Assembly (NCBI RefSeq): GCF_001583695.1
Contig: NZ_LOBC01000009.1
Location: 98,167 to 162,166, forward strand
Direction of reading: 5' to 3'
Length of the DNA: 64,000 nucleotides
Source: Bacillus wiedmannii
GTDB taxonomy: Bacteria > Bacillota > Bacilli > Bacillales > Bacillaceae_G
Every line of letters starts with the position of its first letter. Position 1 is the stretch's first letter. This document shows, one piece after another, positions 8,040 to 17,053 of the stretch. Both the position numbers and the translations under genes were made by a program. The notes under the pieces are model-generated. The model did not search any database. It worked only from the letters and a program-made list of their open reading frames with translations, and had not been told where the DNA came from.

Positions 8040-9470
8040 ATGTCTAATTCTGTATCTGACGACTTACAATTATTTGCACAGGAGATAAAGAGTCTTTTAT
8101 CCCCAAATACCTTACAGAATCTAGCTAGAGATGTTGGATTTGTACAGCGAACAAGTAAGTATCAAGCACAAGAGTTAGTAGCTTTATGCGTATGGCTAAG
8201 CCAAAGTGTAGCAAAAACTTCCTTAACCCAGTTATGTAGTTGTTTAGAAGTATCAACAGAAGTACTCATCAGTCCTGAAGGACTAAATCAAAGATTTAAC
8301 GCCGCAGCCGTCCAGTTTCTACAACAAGTTTTAGCCAAACTTCTAAACCAAAAGTTATCTTCAGCTAAGCTAATTTCTTCTCCATATACTTCTATTTTCA
8401 AGCGTATTCGTATCTTAGATTCAACTGCATTTCAACTCCCGGATGTATTTTCATCGGTTTATCCAGGTGCAGGAGGATGCAGCCATACAGCTGGGATAAA
8501 AATTCAGCTTGAGTATGATTTGTTAAGCGGACAGTTCCTACATATTCATACAGGTCCAGGTAAACAACATGATCGCACTTACGGCTCTCTGTGTGCCCCA
8601 ACTGTGGCAGCGAATGATTTATGTATCCGAGATTTAGGTTATTTTCATTTAAAAGACCTTCAATATATACAAGATCAAGAGGCCTACTATATTTCTCGTA
8701 TCAAGTCGAATACACGTATTTATCAAAAAAATCCTAACCCTGATTATTTTCAAGATGGAAGAATTAAGAAAGGTACAGAGTATATACAGTTAGATATGGA
8801 GACGGTAATGAACTCCCTTCAGCCAGGACAAACATGGGAAATAGCTAATGCTTATGTAGGAATGATTGATAAAGTGTCAGCTCGTGTAATTGTCCATCGA
8901 TTAACAAAACAACAGCAACAAAAACGATTACAAGATCAAGCTGTAAGAGAAAAAAAGAAAGGAATGAAGTATTCTCCTCGTAGTAAACGACTCAGTGGTA
9001 TCAATGTATATATGACAAACACTTCTACAGATATTGTCCCGATGGGACAGGTACATGACTGGTATTCTTTGCGTTGGCAAATCGAAATTTTATTTAAAAC
9101 GTGGAAGTCATTCTTTCAAATCCATCATTGTAAAAAGATAAAATCAGAACGATTGGAGTGCCATTTATATGGCCAATTGATTGCCATTCTACTCTGTTCT
9201 TCTATCATGTTTCAAATGCGCCAATTGCTCCTCATGAAGAAAAAACGAGAGCTTAGTGAGTATAAAGCCATATATATGATTAAAGACTATTTTCTTCTTC
9301 TATTCCAAACTATACAAAAAAACACCCAAGAGCTATCAAAGGTGTTACTCCGCCTGTTCAATCTCCTACAGCAAAACGGGCGGAAATCTCATCGATATGA
9401 GAAAAAAACGGTCTTTGATATATTAGGTGTCGTTTACAATTGTACCATGTCTGATAATCAAGCCGCTTAA
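8040..9470 (+). CDS. IS231-type (IS4 family) transposase
   Basis: A 476-residue DDE transposase. The catalytic pieces are visible: first Asp in ILDSTAFQLPD (~residues 123-133), second in CIRDLGYFHLKD (~195-205), and the C-terminal YSLRWQIEILFKTWK, the Y-(2)-R-(3)-E-(6)-K signature of the IS4 family. The length agrees with IS231 transposases (~478). ATG at 8040 follows AGGAAAGGATGG. It is closely related to, but clearly diverged from, the copy at 59488. The gene looks intact, so it could still act in trans although its own element has lost the right end. Confidence 0.93.
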   Translation: MSNSVSDDLQLFAQEIKSLLSPNTLQNLARDVGFVQRTSKYQAQELVALCVWLSQSVAKTSLTQLCSCLEVSTEVLISPEGLNQRFNAAAVQFLQQVLAKLLNQKLSSAKLISSPYTSIFKRIRILDSTAFQLPDVFSSVYPGAGGCSHTAGIKIQLEYDLLSGQFLHIHTGPGKQHDRTYGSLCAPTVAANDLCIRDLGYFHLKDLQYIQDQEAYYISRIKSNTRIYQKNPNPDYFQDGRIKKGTEYIQLDMETVMNSLQPGQTWEIANAYVGMIDKVSARVIVHRLTKQQQQKRLQDQAVREKKKGMKYSPRSKRLSGINVYMTNTSTDIVPMGQVHDWYSLRWQIEILFKTWKSFFQIHHCKKIKSERLECHLYGQLIAILLCSSIMFQMRQLLLMKKKRELSEYKAIYMIKDYFLLLFQTIQKNTQELSKVLLRLFNLLQQNGRKSHRYEKKTVFDILGVVYNCTMSDNQAA

Positions 9471-9479
9471 TTCAAAAAA

Positions 9480-9504
9480 GTGAAACCCGTTAGGGTTTAT
9501 TTCG
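9480..9504 (+). terminator. Hairpin after transposase copy 1
   Basis: AAACCCGTTAGGGTTT, an 8-bp stem immediately after the transposase stop. The same hairpin with one base changed follows copy 2. It has a weak T-tract (TTTATTT). Confidence 0.5.
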
Positions 9505-9512
9505 TATGCAAA

Positions 9513-9669
9513 TCTTTCAATCACCTACACTTGCCCTTTAGAAAAAGAAGAGTTTGAATCCTTTAACGTACAGGGCGTTCCATATATCATTGTAAAGGAT
9601 CATGAAAATAACATTCAAAAATTAATTCTTGGATTCAGCACTCAATCATTAGAAAAGGCTATTTTATAA
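9513..9669 (+). pseudogene. 3' stub of a thioredoxin-like gene
   Basis: An open frame without a start reads CPLEKEEFESFNVQGVPYII, then VKDHENNIQKLILGF and on to a TAA at 9667-9669. FNVQGVPYIIV is the cis-proline loop of thioredoxin-fold proteins, and the G-F near the end fits the last strand. The N-terminal half with the CxxC site is missing, replaced by the end of the IS231-like element. This is a gene destroyed by the insertion or a later deletion. Confidence 0.65.
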
Positions 9670-9675
9670 TAATCA

Positions 9676-9722
9676 TCCAAAAAAAAGAAACGAACATATA
9701 TTGTTCTTTTCTTTTTTTGGTG
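9676..9722. terminator. Bidirectional terminator
   Basis: CCAAAAAAAAGAAACGAACA and TGTTCTTTTCTTTTTTTGG form a long A/T-flanked hairpin between the converging thioredoxin stub and the small membrane gene. Confidence 0.75.
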
Positions 9723-9723
9723 T

Positions 9724-9999
9724 TTAATGCTCAAGAAAACTTATAACCGCATAAGTATATAGAACGACTAGAGCAAAGGCACATATTCCCATAATTATAA
9801 TCGCTAGTGCGCTTTTCTCTTGTCTAAACCCTATAATTCCAAGAATAAATGCACTCAACATTGTTACCTTAAGCATTGTAGAAAGGTTGGGAATTGAATA
9901 TCCACTCAACCAGGTAGAGAAACTTACAATTACAGAAAAAGAGAACAACGTTAGAACAATAGATAATATATTAATGTGCTTCCCATACTTCAGTTGCAT
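9724..9999 (-). CDS. Small membrane protein (91 aa), unknown function
   Basis: I do not recognise this protein. It has three predicted membrane helices (about residues 10-30, 42-58 and 64-86) and short charged loops (GFRQEKSA). The start ATG is preceded by AAAGAGG. A terminator lies immediately downstream. Such small polytopic proteins are common in the B. cereus group and mostly uncharacterised. Confidence 0.65.
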   Translation of the reverse strand: MQLKYGKHINILSIVLTLFSFSVIVSFSTWLSGYSIPNLSTMLKVTMLSAFILGIIGFRQEKSALAIIIMGICAFALVVLYTYAVISFLEH

Positions 10000-10082
10000 T
10001 TCGCTAGCCTCTTTTCATTATTGAATAATAGGTAGGTGACTATATTTTTATTTTATTCTAAATTTCCTTGAAAATATACAAA

Positions 10083-10147
10083 AAAAAGAAGCGGTTGTCC
10101 CAAAAAGTCGCTGAATAGTTACTTTTTGGCACCTCTTTTCTTTATTT
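10083..10147. terminator. Imperfect terminator hairpin
   Basis: An A-rich arm (AAAAGAAG) plus CCCAAAAAGT pairs with ACTTTTTGG and CTCTTTTC, giving a long imperfect stem followed by TTTATTTTTT. Confidence 0.5.
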
Positions 10148-10204
10148 TTTACTTTCCTCTAGTTTAGAGATACTTGTTTCTTTTTCAGGTAACGTATCAA
10201 GAAA

Positions 10205-10232
10205 ATCCGTTGCTCAAATTCGAACAACGGAC
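10205..10232 (-). terminator. Terminator of the alpha/beta hydrolase gene
   Basis: On the minus strand CCGTTG..CAACGG closes a hairpin with a 12-base loop, followed by ATTTTCTT, six bases after the hydrolase stop codon. Confidence 0.65.
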
Positions 10233-10237
10233 CTTCT

Positions 10238-11122
10238 TTATTTGAACCAATTTAAAACATCCTCAGCAATCTCTTCTGGTCTATCCCAATGCATTAGGTG
10301 CCCTGTATCTATATACAGCTTAGTCGTAATATTAATATGCTTCTTAAATTCCGCAATCTGTAATTCTCTTATTTCTAAATAATTATGTGGAAGATCACAA
10401 TACAATAATAAAATATCGCTTTTAATTTTATGAGATTTCAATGTTTTATACACCGTATATTGGAACTTAATTACACCTCTAGCGGTATCGCCAGTAGCAT
10501 GCCATTTCACTTTATTATCTTCTTCTCGCATTAAATCATAAACCGCACGTTCTATTAATGGTGACCACCTGCTGTAAACCATTTTTTCTGATTGGATGAA
10601 TGCTTCTTTACTGTCAAAAATATATTCATCAAAATCTTTCTCGTAATGGGTGATTTCTTCTTCTAATGACCGCGGTGGGCACTCTCCTTCTTTCGCACCT
10701 TTATATAGCTCCGCAAAATAATTTGCATTCATTTTACCATGATGATAACCACCATCTAGCAAAACCATTTTATTCACTTTTTCTGTACATTCTGCTGCAT
10801 AGTGAAGCGCAACGCTTGCTCCCCATGAATGCGCTAATATATGAAATGTTTCTTTTCCTATCTGCTCAAGTAATGCTACTACCCAATTTGTTAAATGGGA
10901 TGCACCGTAATCTTCATCCTTCTCAAAACTTGGTGTTTTCCCATGTCCAGGTAGATCAAACGATACAATATGATAGTTATCTTTTAAAAGTTCCGCTATT
11001 TCTATAAAACTTAATTTTGTACTTCCTAAACCATGAAAACAAATGATTTGAGGATTACTTTTATCTCCCCATTCACAAACACTTGCTTCATATTCGCCAA
11101 ATTCTACAAAAAAGTGATTCAT
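10238..11122 (-). CDS. Alpha/beta-fold hydrolase
   Basis: A 294-residue cytosolic alpha/beta hydrolase. It shows the oxyanion-hole segment CFHGLGSTKLSF (~28-39), the substrate-side DLPGHGKTP (~56-64), the nucleophile elbow AHSWGASVALHYA (Ser ~97) and the catalytic His in DTGHLMHWDRPEEIA near the C-terminus. The lid region (130-200) is rich in acidic and aromatic residues. It starts at ATG behind GAGGAGATT and has its own terminator. The family includes esterases, lipases, lactonases and C-C hydrolases; the substrate cannot be read from the sequence. It is probably monocistronic. Confidence 0.85.
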   Translation of the reverse strand: MNHFFVEFGEYEASVCEWGDKSNPQIICFHGLGSTKLSFIEIAELLKDNYHIVSFDLPGHGKTPSFEKDEDYGASHLTNWVVALLEQIGKETFHILAHSWGASVALHYAAECTEKVNKMVLLDGGYHHGKMNANYFAELYKGAKEGECPPRSLEEEITHYEKDFDEYIFDSKEAFIQSEKMVYSRWSPLIERAVYDLMREEDNKVKWHATGDTARGVIKFQYTVYKTLKSHKIKSDILLLYCDLPHNYLEIRELQIAEFKKHINITTKLYIDTGHLMHWDRPEEIAEDVLNWFK

Positions 11123-11296
11123 TTTAATCTCCTCTAATTATCAGATATAAATTAGTTTGAATGCGAAATTGTTTTTTCAGAATAAATGAATTCGACAAAA
11201 TTATCCAAATCCCTTTTCGTAAATGTTTTTTATAGAATGCGAGAGTTAACTCTCGTTGAAAGCACGAAACGCTTATCATTTAAATTAATGGTTAAA

Positions 11297-12292
11297 CTAC
11301 ATCTTCACCCCTATAAAATTAATATAGTTTAATAATTGTATTATACGTCTATCATATGTGTGATTTTTCAAAGTTCTATCCAGCCCATTTTTTGCTATTT
11401 GTTTTCTTTCTTGTACATGCTCCAAATAATACTCCGCTTTTTGTATAAACTCTGGTGCACTATTAAACCTTTCTATTTCAACACCTGGTATGTAATGCTT
11501 TGCTACATCTGGACGTATATCCGTTAATTGAAAAGAACCTACGGCATTAATTTCAAACGTCCTATTATTTACTGAATATGCTTGGATATTTGCAGAATTA
11601 CAATTCAATTCCTTATCACTTGGTGAACGATGTAAATTTATATTGATTTTAGTAGAGGCGTAAAATTGTAACGCATCTTCATACTTTGCAAGTGGCAAGA
11701 GTTGTATTTTATCCTTTAATCTTTCATAATTCTTTAACTTCTCCCAACCAAATCCCACAATTTTTGTATTTTTTTCTGCTAAATACTCTGAAATAGAATC
11801 AACAAAGGTAAGTCTATTTTCAAATGCTGTACCTATAAAACTAAGATCATATTTATATGTATCTTCTTCCTGAGAAGGTTTAAACACATCTTGATTTGCT
11901 GCTAACGGAAGATGAAATACATTCTTACATCCTAATCCTCTATAAAACTTGATACAATTTAAATCTTGCGTAAATATGTAATCATAGTACGGCACAAGAT
12001 GTTGTGTTACATCCGTATAATACGGATCATCTGTCAGCCAAAGTCCAGTAGTAAAACCTGCACTCTTTAGTACTGGCATGACACTAATAATTCCCTCGTT
12101 TAAACCACCAAGTACCAAAATAAAATCCGGTTTCATTTTTAATGCGGTTTCTATCGCTCGTTCTGGGTTCACCATAATTGTATTACTGTTTACCTTTTGT
12201 AAACTATTCAAAATTGCTTCTTCGATCATTGGATAATAAAAAGGAGTGCCTGATTGAATAAATAAAATTTTCTTAGGCGTATTGTCTTTCAT
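11297..12292 (-). CDS. CgeB-like glycosyltransferase family protein
   Basis: A 331-residue protein of the CgeB/YkvP type: an N-terminal DUF3880-like Rossmann part (KKILFIQSGTPFYYPMIEEA; DFILVLGGLNEG; TGLWLTDDPYY) followed by a GT-B-like C-terminal domain (YDLSFIGTAFENRL; INLHRSPSD; RTFEINAVGSFQLTD; PEFIQKAEYYLEH). In B. subtilis, CgeB belongs to the spore-surface maturation genes, and this family is thought to glycosylate surface or spore polymers. No signal peptide, so it acts in the cytosol or at the inner face. It starts at ATG behind AGGGGAGATGAC. Isolated here, with no other glycan genes beside it. Confidence 0.75.
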   Translation of the reverse strand: MKDNTPKKILFIQSGTPFYYPMIEEAILNSLQKVNSNTIMVNPERAIETALKMKPDFILVLGGLNEGIISVMPVLKSAGFTTGLWLTDDPYYTDVTQHLVPYYDYIFTQDLNCIKFYRGLGCKNVFHLPLAANQDVFKPSQEEDTYKYDLSFIGTAFENRLTFVDSISEYLAEKNTKIVGFGWEKLKNYERLKDKIQLLPLAKYEDALQFYASTKININLHRSPSDKELNCNSANIQAYSVNNRTFEINAVGSFQLTDIRPDVAKHYIPGVEIERFNSAPEFIQKAEYYLEHVQERKQIAKNGLDRTLKNHTYDRRIIQLLNYINFIGVKM

Positions 12293-12635
12293 GTCATCTC
12301 CCCTATTTCTACATAATCAAAGTACACAAAAATTAGCAGTCTTTATTCATTTTATGACATCTTCCTTTACATGTATAAGCAACGTTTATGTCCATTATGT
12401 TGCATTTCCCTCTTTTCACAGGCTAACGACCATACTTCTTTTATTCATATCCCTATCATGATATATCTATCATTTTTTATTACTTATACAACTTCATAAA
12501 AGAAAAACAAAATTATTTTCTCCTTTTATTATCAGTTACACCATTTCGTAATACAAAGTTGCGCTTTTTACTCATGCTTCTATATATATCAAAAGATACA
12601 CTTTATATATAAATAGATGAAAAGGAGTAAATAAA
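12293..12635 (+). promoter_or_regulatory. Intergenic region with promoter of the ABC transporter operon
   Basis: 343 bp without a gene. TTGCGC (12559-12564) and TATATA (12583-12588) are 18 bases apart and ~50 bases upstream of the ABC ATPase start. No clear operator dyad was found. Confidence 0.45.
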
Positions 12636-13391
12636 ATGAATGCATTAGTATCTGCAAGGAATGTAACAAAGATTTATAACAAAAACCAATTACCTGGACT
12701 TAATAAAGTGTCATTTGATATTAAAGCGGGCGAATTTGTAGGTATCATGGGGGCCTCTGGATCTGGAAAAACGACTTTATTAAATATTTTATCCACTATC
12801 GACACACCTACAGATGGCGATGTTTTTATAAACGGGGTCAACATCGAAACGCTTAACAATAATAAATCTGCTGATTTTAGGAAGGATTATTTAGGTTTTA
12901 TTTTTCAGGAGTATTTTTTACTTAATAGCTTAACAGTAAAGGAAAATATTGCGGTTCCCCTTACTCTGTTAAAAAAATCACCAAAGGAAATTGAATCAAC
13001 AATAGAAAGTTTAGCACGGCGTTTTGGAATATTTGAGCAATTAGGCAAGTATCCTAGTCAGCTGTCGGGTGGACAAAAACAAAGAGTTGCAGCTGCAAGA
13101 GCCCTTGCGAAGCAGCCTAGTATTTTATTTGCAGATGAGCCAACAGGCGCATTAGATTCAAATTCTGCAACAGAACTACTTCAAAAATTAAAAGAAGTAA
13201 ACGAGGAACTTCAAACTACAATTTTAATGGTAACTCATGATGCCTATGCAGCTAGTTTTTCTAGTAGAATTTTAATATTCAAAGACGGGAACATTATAAA
13301 AGAATTAAAGAAAAATAAGCAAAATAGAAAAGAATTTTTTGAAGAAATATTAAAAGAAATCTCTAAAATTGATGAAAATCGATATAACTAG
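12636..13391 (+). CDS. BceA-like ABC transporter ATP-binding protein
   Basis: A 251-residue nucleotide-binding subunit of the MacB/BceA (type VII ABC) family. Walker A GASGSGKTT (residues ~38-46), Q-loop FIFQEYFLLNSLTV, ABC signature LSGGQKQR (~142), Walker B ILFADEPTGALD (~160) and the H-switch THD (~198) are all present. The 23-base gap to the FtsX-type permease shows they form one transporter. In Firmicutes such pairs give resistance to cell-wall-targeting peptides such as bacitracin and nisin. It starts at ATG behind AAAGGAG. Followed by permease, then histidine kinase and response regulator. Confidence 0.9.
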   Translation: MNALVSARNVTKIYNKNQLPGLNKVSFDIKAGEFVGIMGASGSGKTTLLNILSTIDTPTDGDVFINGVNIETLNNNKSADFRKDYLGFIFQEYFLLNSLTVKENIAVPLTLLKKSPKEIESTIESLARRFGIFEQLGKYPSQLSGGQKQRVAAARALAKQPSILFADEPTGALDSNSATELLQKLKEVNEELQTTILMVTHDAYAASFSSRILIFKDGNIIKELKKNKQNRKEFFEEILKEISKIDENRYN

Positions 13392-13414
13392 AAATATGAA
13401 AGGAAGATTGAACT

Positions 13415-15385
13415 ATGGGATTATTTACAATTGCAAAAAAGAATTTAAAAAATAACTTCTCCTTCTATTCATTCTATTTTATTTCAGTAGCTTTTGTACT
13501 GATGGTATTTTTCTCCTTTATCTCTTTTTCCATGAACGACATTGTTATGGAAAAGATTTCGTCTGACGGTAGAGTAGAAACAATGTCAAAAACAGTGGCG
13601 ATCTTTGTTATGGCATTTGTACTATTCTATATGTCATACTCTAATACATTTTTTATGAAAAAAAGAATGAACGAGCTCGGCATTTACTCCCTTTTAGGAT
13701 ATAGAAAATCAACGATTCTAAAACTGTTAACTTTTGAAAATATAATAATTTGCTTTGCTGCCTTACTTGTAGGAATTATTTTTGGTGCTATTGCTCATAA
13801 AGGGATTGTAGGAGCGATAATTAAAATATTAAAATTACAAATAGATACTTCTAAAGTACCATTTATTAACCTTGATGCAGTACTATTCACCTTTTCTTTT
13901 ATCTTTGCTGTTCTTTTTGTTTTATCTTTATCAAATTGGATTATCCTTCGAAAAAGTTCCTTACTAACTTTAGTACGTATGGAACAAAAGGAAGAAAATA
14001 AGGTGAAAATTAATACAGCTTTTTCACTACTAGGATTATTTTTAATTTTAATTGGCTATTTCTTAGCTATCGATATTACACGAGGCATGAAATCCTTGTG
14101 GAAAACAATTGGCTTTTCACCAATTGCTCTCTTAACAATGTTCAATGTAATATTAGGAACAATCTTCTTTATTCATTCTTTTTTACCATATGCTATTCAA
14201 AAGCTGAAGAAAAATAAAATATGGTTTTATAAAGAATCCAATATTATCGTCATCCCAAACTTTATATTTAAAATCCGTTCAAAAGCAAAAACATTAATTT
14301 TGTTAACCTTATTAACCGCTGGAACTTTAGCTATTTTCAGTTCTACTCTACTGACACTTTACTATCCAGTTGCCGCTACAGAACGTATCGTACCTTCAGC
14401 TATTGAATTCCCATTAGAAGATAAAGAAGTAGCCAATAAAGCACTACAAACTGTACAAAACACTGTCGATAAAGAAAGTATGAACTATACAGAAACAACC
14501 ATAATTAACGGAAAATCTAATTCTGAGAGTTTGCCAAAAGAATATAGTATAAAAAAAGAACACGGATTTGATCTTATCTCTGAGTCCGATTACAGAGAGT
14601 TAATACATGTTCAGGATAAAAATGTAGAATTTAATCATTTAGCTAAAAATGAAAGCATCCTAGTAAAATATCGACCTGAAAAAGAAAACCCAGATAAAGG
14701 GAAAATATATACTTTAAACGTAATCGCTACAACTAATATAGACGTTAAAGTGAAAGACACTACATTACTTAATCCCATTGGATTTGCAAATAGTGTAGGA
14801 ACGCTTATTATCTCGGATCAACTGTATAAAGAAATAAAAACTTTAAAGCTACCACAAAAAACGATAGTGAGTTTTAATGGGAAAGATATGAGGACTAATA
14901 AAGCTGTTTATGAAAACTTAGCCCCACTATTTAAAAATAATATGTATTTTACAAGCAGTTACCAAAAAAATGATTATATTATTCAGCAAAATAGCTCAAC
15001 GTTCTTGCTTATTAGTTTTATTACTATCATCTTCTTTATTGCAACAGGCAGTATTCTCTATTTCCATAACCTTTCAAGTGTGATGGCAAATAAAAACGAA
15101 TTTATTATTTTAAATAGAATGGGTTATAACAAAAAGAAGATAAAAAGAATAATAGGTAAAGAAATTTTCACCTTGTTTAGCATTCCATACATATTAGGAT
15201 TAGCACATAGCATTTTTGCATTAGTTGCCTATAAAACCGCGTTAATGGATGACCTATTAGGGAAAAGCAGTGCCTTTATATTACCTATTCTTTTTGCAGT
15301 AATTATTTTTACTGTTGTATATATCGTTTATTATTTGTTAACAAAAAGAGCATGTTATAAAATTATATTTAACAATAAAAAATAA
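13415..15385 (+). CDS. BceB-like FtsX-domain ABC permease
   Basis: A 656-residue permease with the BceB layout: a first TM pair with an FtsX domain (VFFSFISFSM; MSYSNTFFMKKRMNELGIYS), TM helices to residue ~320, one large extracytoplasmic domain of ~210 residues (about 325-525), then a C-terminal FtsX block (ITIIFFIATGSILYFHNLSS; NEFIILNRMGYNKKKI). The phrase KKRMNELGIYSLLGYRK is the conserved cytoplasmic loop of this family. The big extracellular domain is what BceB proteins use to sense or bind antimicrobial peptides. Ribosome site AAAGGAAG before ATG. A hairpin terminator follows before the kinase gene, so the transporter is probably made in excess of the two-component system. Confidence 0.9.
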   Translation: MGLFTIAKKNLKNNFSFYSFYFISVAFVLMVFFSFISFSMNDIVMEKISSDGRVETMSKTVAIFVMAFVLFYMSYSNTFFMKKRMNELGIYSLLGYRKSTILKLLTFENIIICFAALLVGIIFGAIAHKGIVGAIIKILKLQIDTSKVPFINLDAVLFTFSFIFAVLFVLSLSNWIILRKSSLLTLVRMEQKEENKVKINTAFSLLGLFLILIGYFLAIDITRGMKSLWKTIGFSPIALLTMFNVILGTIFFIHSFLPYAIQKLKKNKIWFYKESNIIVIPNFIFKIRSKAKTLILLTLLTAGTLAIFSSTLLTLYYPVAATERIVPSAIEFPLEDKEVANKALQTVQNTVDKESMNYTETTIINGKSNSESLPKEYSIKKEHGFDLISESDYRELIHVQDKNVEFNHLAKNESILVKYRPEKENPDKGKIYTLNVIATTNIDVKVKDTTLLNPIGFANSVGTLIISDQLYKEIKTLKLPQKTIVSFNGKDMRTNKAVYENLAPLFKNNMYFTSSYQKNDYIIQQNSSTFLLISFITIIFFIATGSILYFHNLSSVMANKNEFIILNRMGYNKKKIKRIIGKEIFTLFSIPYILGLAHSIFALVAYKTALMDDLLGKSSAFILPILFAVIIFTVVYIVYYLLTKRACYKIIFNNKK

Positions 15386-15396
15386 ACACTTAAAAA

Positions 15397-15434
15397 TAAA
15401 GCTGATGATAAATAAAAAACATCAGCTTTATCTA
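15397..15434 (+). terminator. Terminator or attenuator between permease and kinase
   Basis: AAAGCTGATG and CATCAGCTTT form a 10-bp stem around an A-rich loop, with ATCTATAT rather than a strong T-run after it. It is likely to be partial read-through into the kinase gene. Confidence 0.6.
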
Positions 15435-15463
15435 TATGTAATCTAGCAAAGGTTCGTGATTTT

Positions 15464-17053
15464 ATGAAAAACTACTATGAGCAAAAACAAATTTTAATTT
15501 TAATTAACCAACTTTGTATGATTATTTTTTTATGCTATGAATTTTCAATGAACAATATTATAGGAACCGCAAAATTACTCCCTTTACTGTTTATAACGAT
15601 CATGTCCATTTATGGATCATATATTAGTTTTATCAATTTAAAAAACAATACTCTATTATCACAGTTTTCGAGTTTACTACTTTTTACTTCTTGGCAGTTT
15701 TTACTTACACTAAATGATGAACAGATTTTTCGTACATTCAGTACACTACTGAGTGTCTTGATTCTATATAAAATCGTGCAATTTATACTCCTATTCTTTT
15801 TCCAAGATTCTATTTATAGTTATAAAAAAGAAAAGGATTGGATTTTACAAGTTACATGTTTACTAACATTAAGCGCATATTTAATAAACGATAGAATATT
15901 TTCCATTCTATTTTCATTTCAATGGCTTATTAGTGTTAGTTGTATTATTTTTCTGTTCCTGCAACATTACAAACGAATACAATTTGTTTGTAAAAGTGAA
16001 AAAAAGCATTTACTTAAATCTACTGCAATTCTTATCGTTCCTTTTATCGTATATGTTACGTTCTTTGGAAAGAGTCCCGAATACGTAAATAATTTAGGAT
16101 GGTACATAATAATTTTGTTTCCCCTATTTAGTATTCATGCAATAGCTTTTAAAAATCATATGTCTATAAAACAATATTTTCCCTTAAAAAAAGGCGCAAT
16201 CACTTTTATGTTTTTATGCATTTTTATTTTTATAAGTGTACTCGGGGTACTATTTCAATTTAATATGGTAACTTATTTCATTTTTATACATACAATTATT
16301 TGGTTCGTTCAGCTTTATTTCACATTATTATTTCAAGACACAAAAAACACTATCTCAAATTTGAATACAAAAGAATTAAAAACTTTGCCAGACAGTTCTT
16401 ATGTTCATAACTTAGTACAAATAGTGAAAGAAGAACAATTAAAAAGTGGATTTTCTAATTATTTACACGATGAAATACTACAAGACATATTGGCTGTAAA
16501 AAATATGATGAACAAATCTAACAAAAAAGAAATTCATGACATGATTGTAGCCACACTGGACAACTTAAGTCATACAATACGCATTGAAATGCAAGAGTAT
16601 CATCCAACTCTATTAAAAACACTTACATTAAAAGAAAATTATCTTAATTTACTCAAAATGATACAAAAAAAATATGAAATGAAACATGTTAATATATCCT
16701 TTAAGTGTAATGACGACTTGTTTTTAGTAGAACCCTATCAGCTTGTCGTATATCGAATTTTAAAAGAACTAGTAACGAATGCATTCAAACATTCAAATTG
16801 TTCACAGATACATTTACATTTAACACAACAAAATGGTGAAATACAACTTATTGTGAAAGATGATGGTATAGGTTTAACAACTACCGACGCAGACATACTA
16901 AATGGTCATAAAGGATTGAATTCAATTAACGAACAGCTACTTTTATTAAATGGTGAAATGACCATTTCAAATAGCACTCCTTCTGGTTTATGCATTACTA
17001 TTTTTATTCCGATGAAAGGAGACGATTCCTATAAACATTTTATTAATAGATGA
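15464..17053 (+). CDS. Membrane histidine kinase, HisKA_3/NarL type
   Basis: A 529-residue kinase with about eight to nine N-terminal membrane helices (residues ~10-290) and no large sensing loop. The H-box SNYLHDEILQDILAVKNMM has His near residue 335, in the form typical of kinases that pair with NarL-type regulators. The N-box ELVTNAFKHSN (~434) and G-box KDDGIGL (~465) form the ATP-binding domain. It overlaps the response regulator that follows. BceAB transporters usually pair with short two-TM BceS kinases and OmpR-type regulators, so this polytopic NarL-type kinase next to a BceAB-like pair is unusual. Sensing may go through the transporter or the membrane domain. Confidence 0.88.
   Translation: MKNYYEQKQILILINQLCMIIFLCYEFSMNNIIGTAKLLPLLFITIMSIYGSYISFINLKNNTLLSQFSSLLLFTSWQFLLTLNDEQIFRTFSTLLSVLILYKIVQFILLFFFQDSIYSYKKEKDWILQVTCLLTLSAYLINDRIFSILFSFQWLISVSCIIFLFLQHYKRIQFVCKSEKKHLLKSTAILIVPFIVYVTFFGKSPEYVNNLGWYIIILFPLFSIHAIAFKNHMSIKQYFPLKKGAITFMFLCIFIFISVLGVLFQFNMVTYFIFIHTIIWFVQLYFTLLFQDTKNTISNLNTKELKTLPDSSYVHNLVQIVKEEQLKSGFSNYLHDEILQDILAVKNMMNKSNKKEIHDMIVATLDNLSHTIRIEMQEYHPTLLKTLTLKENYLNLLKMIQKKYEMKHVNISFKCNDDLFLVEPYQLVVYRILKELVTNAFKHSNCSQIHLHLTQQNGEIQLIVKDDGIGLTTTDADILNGHKGLNSINEQLLLLNGEMTISNSTPSGLCITIFIPMKGDDSYKHFINR

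Larger units (their letters stand above)
7937..9507 (+). mobile_element. IS231-like insertion sequence, copy 1, right end missing
   Basis: The left terminal region GAGGTACGGTCACATTACCA, then TAAAGCTAAG, matches the outer arm of the palindromic repeats and the end of the intact copy at 59389. It is followed by a leader hairpin (AAAAAAGACGTT..GGCGTTTTTTG) and the transposase. After the transposase a short hairpin AAACCCGTTAGGGTTT matches copy 2. Similarity then stops around 9507, no right inverted repeat follows, and the next sequence is a truncated thioredoxin-like gene. A deletion has removed the right end and flanking DNA. Confidence 0.8.
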
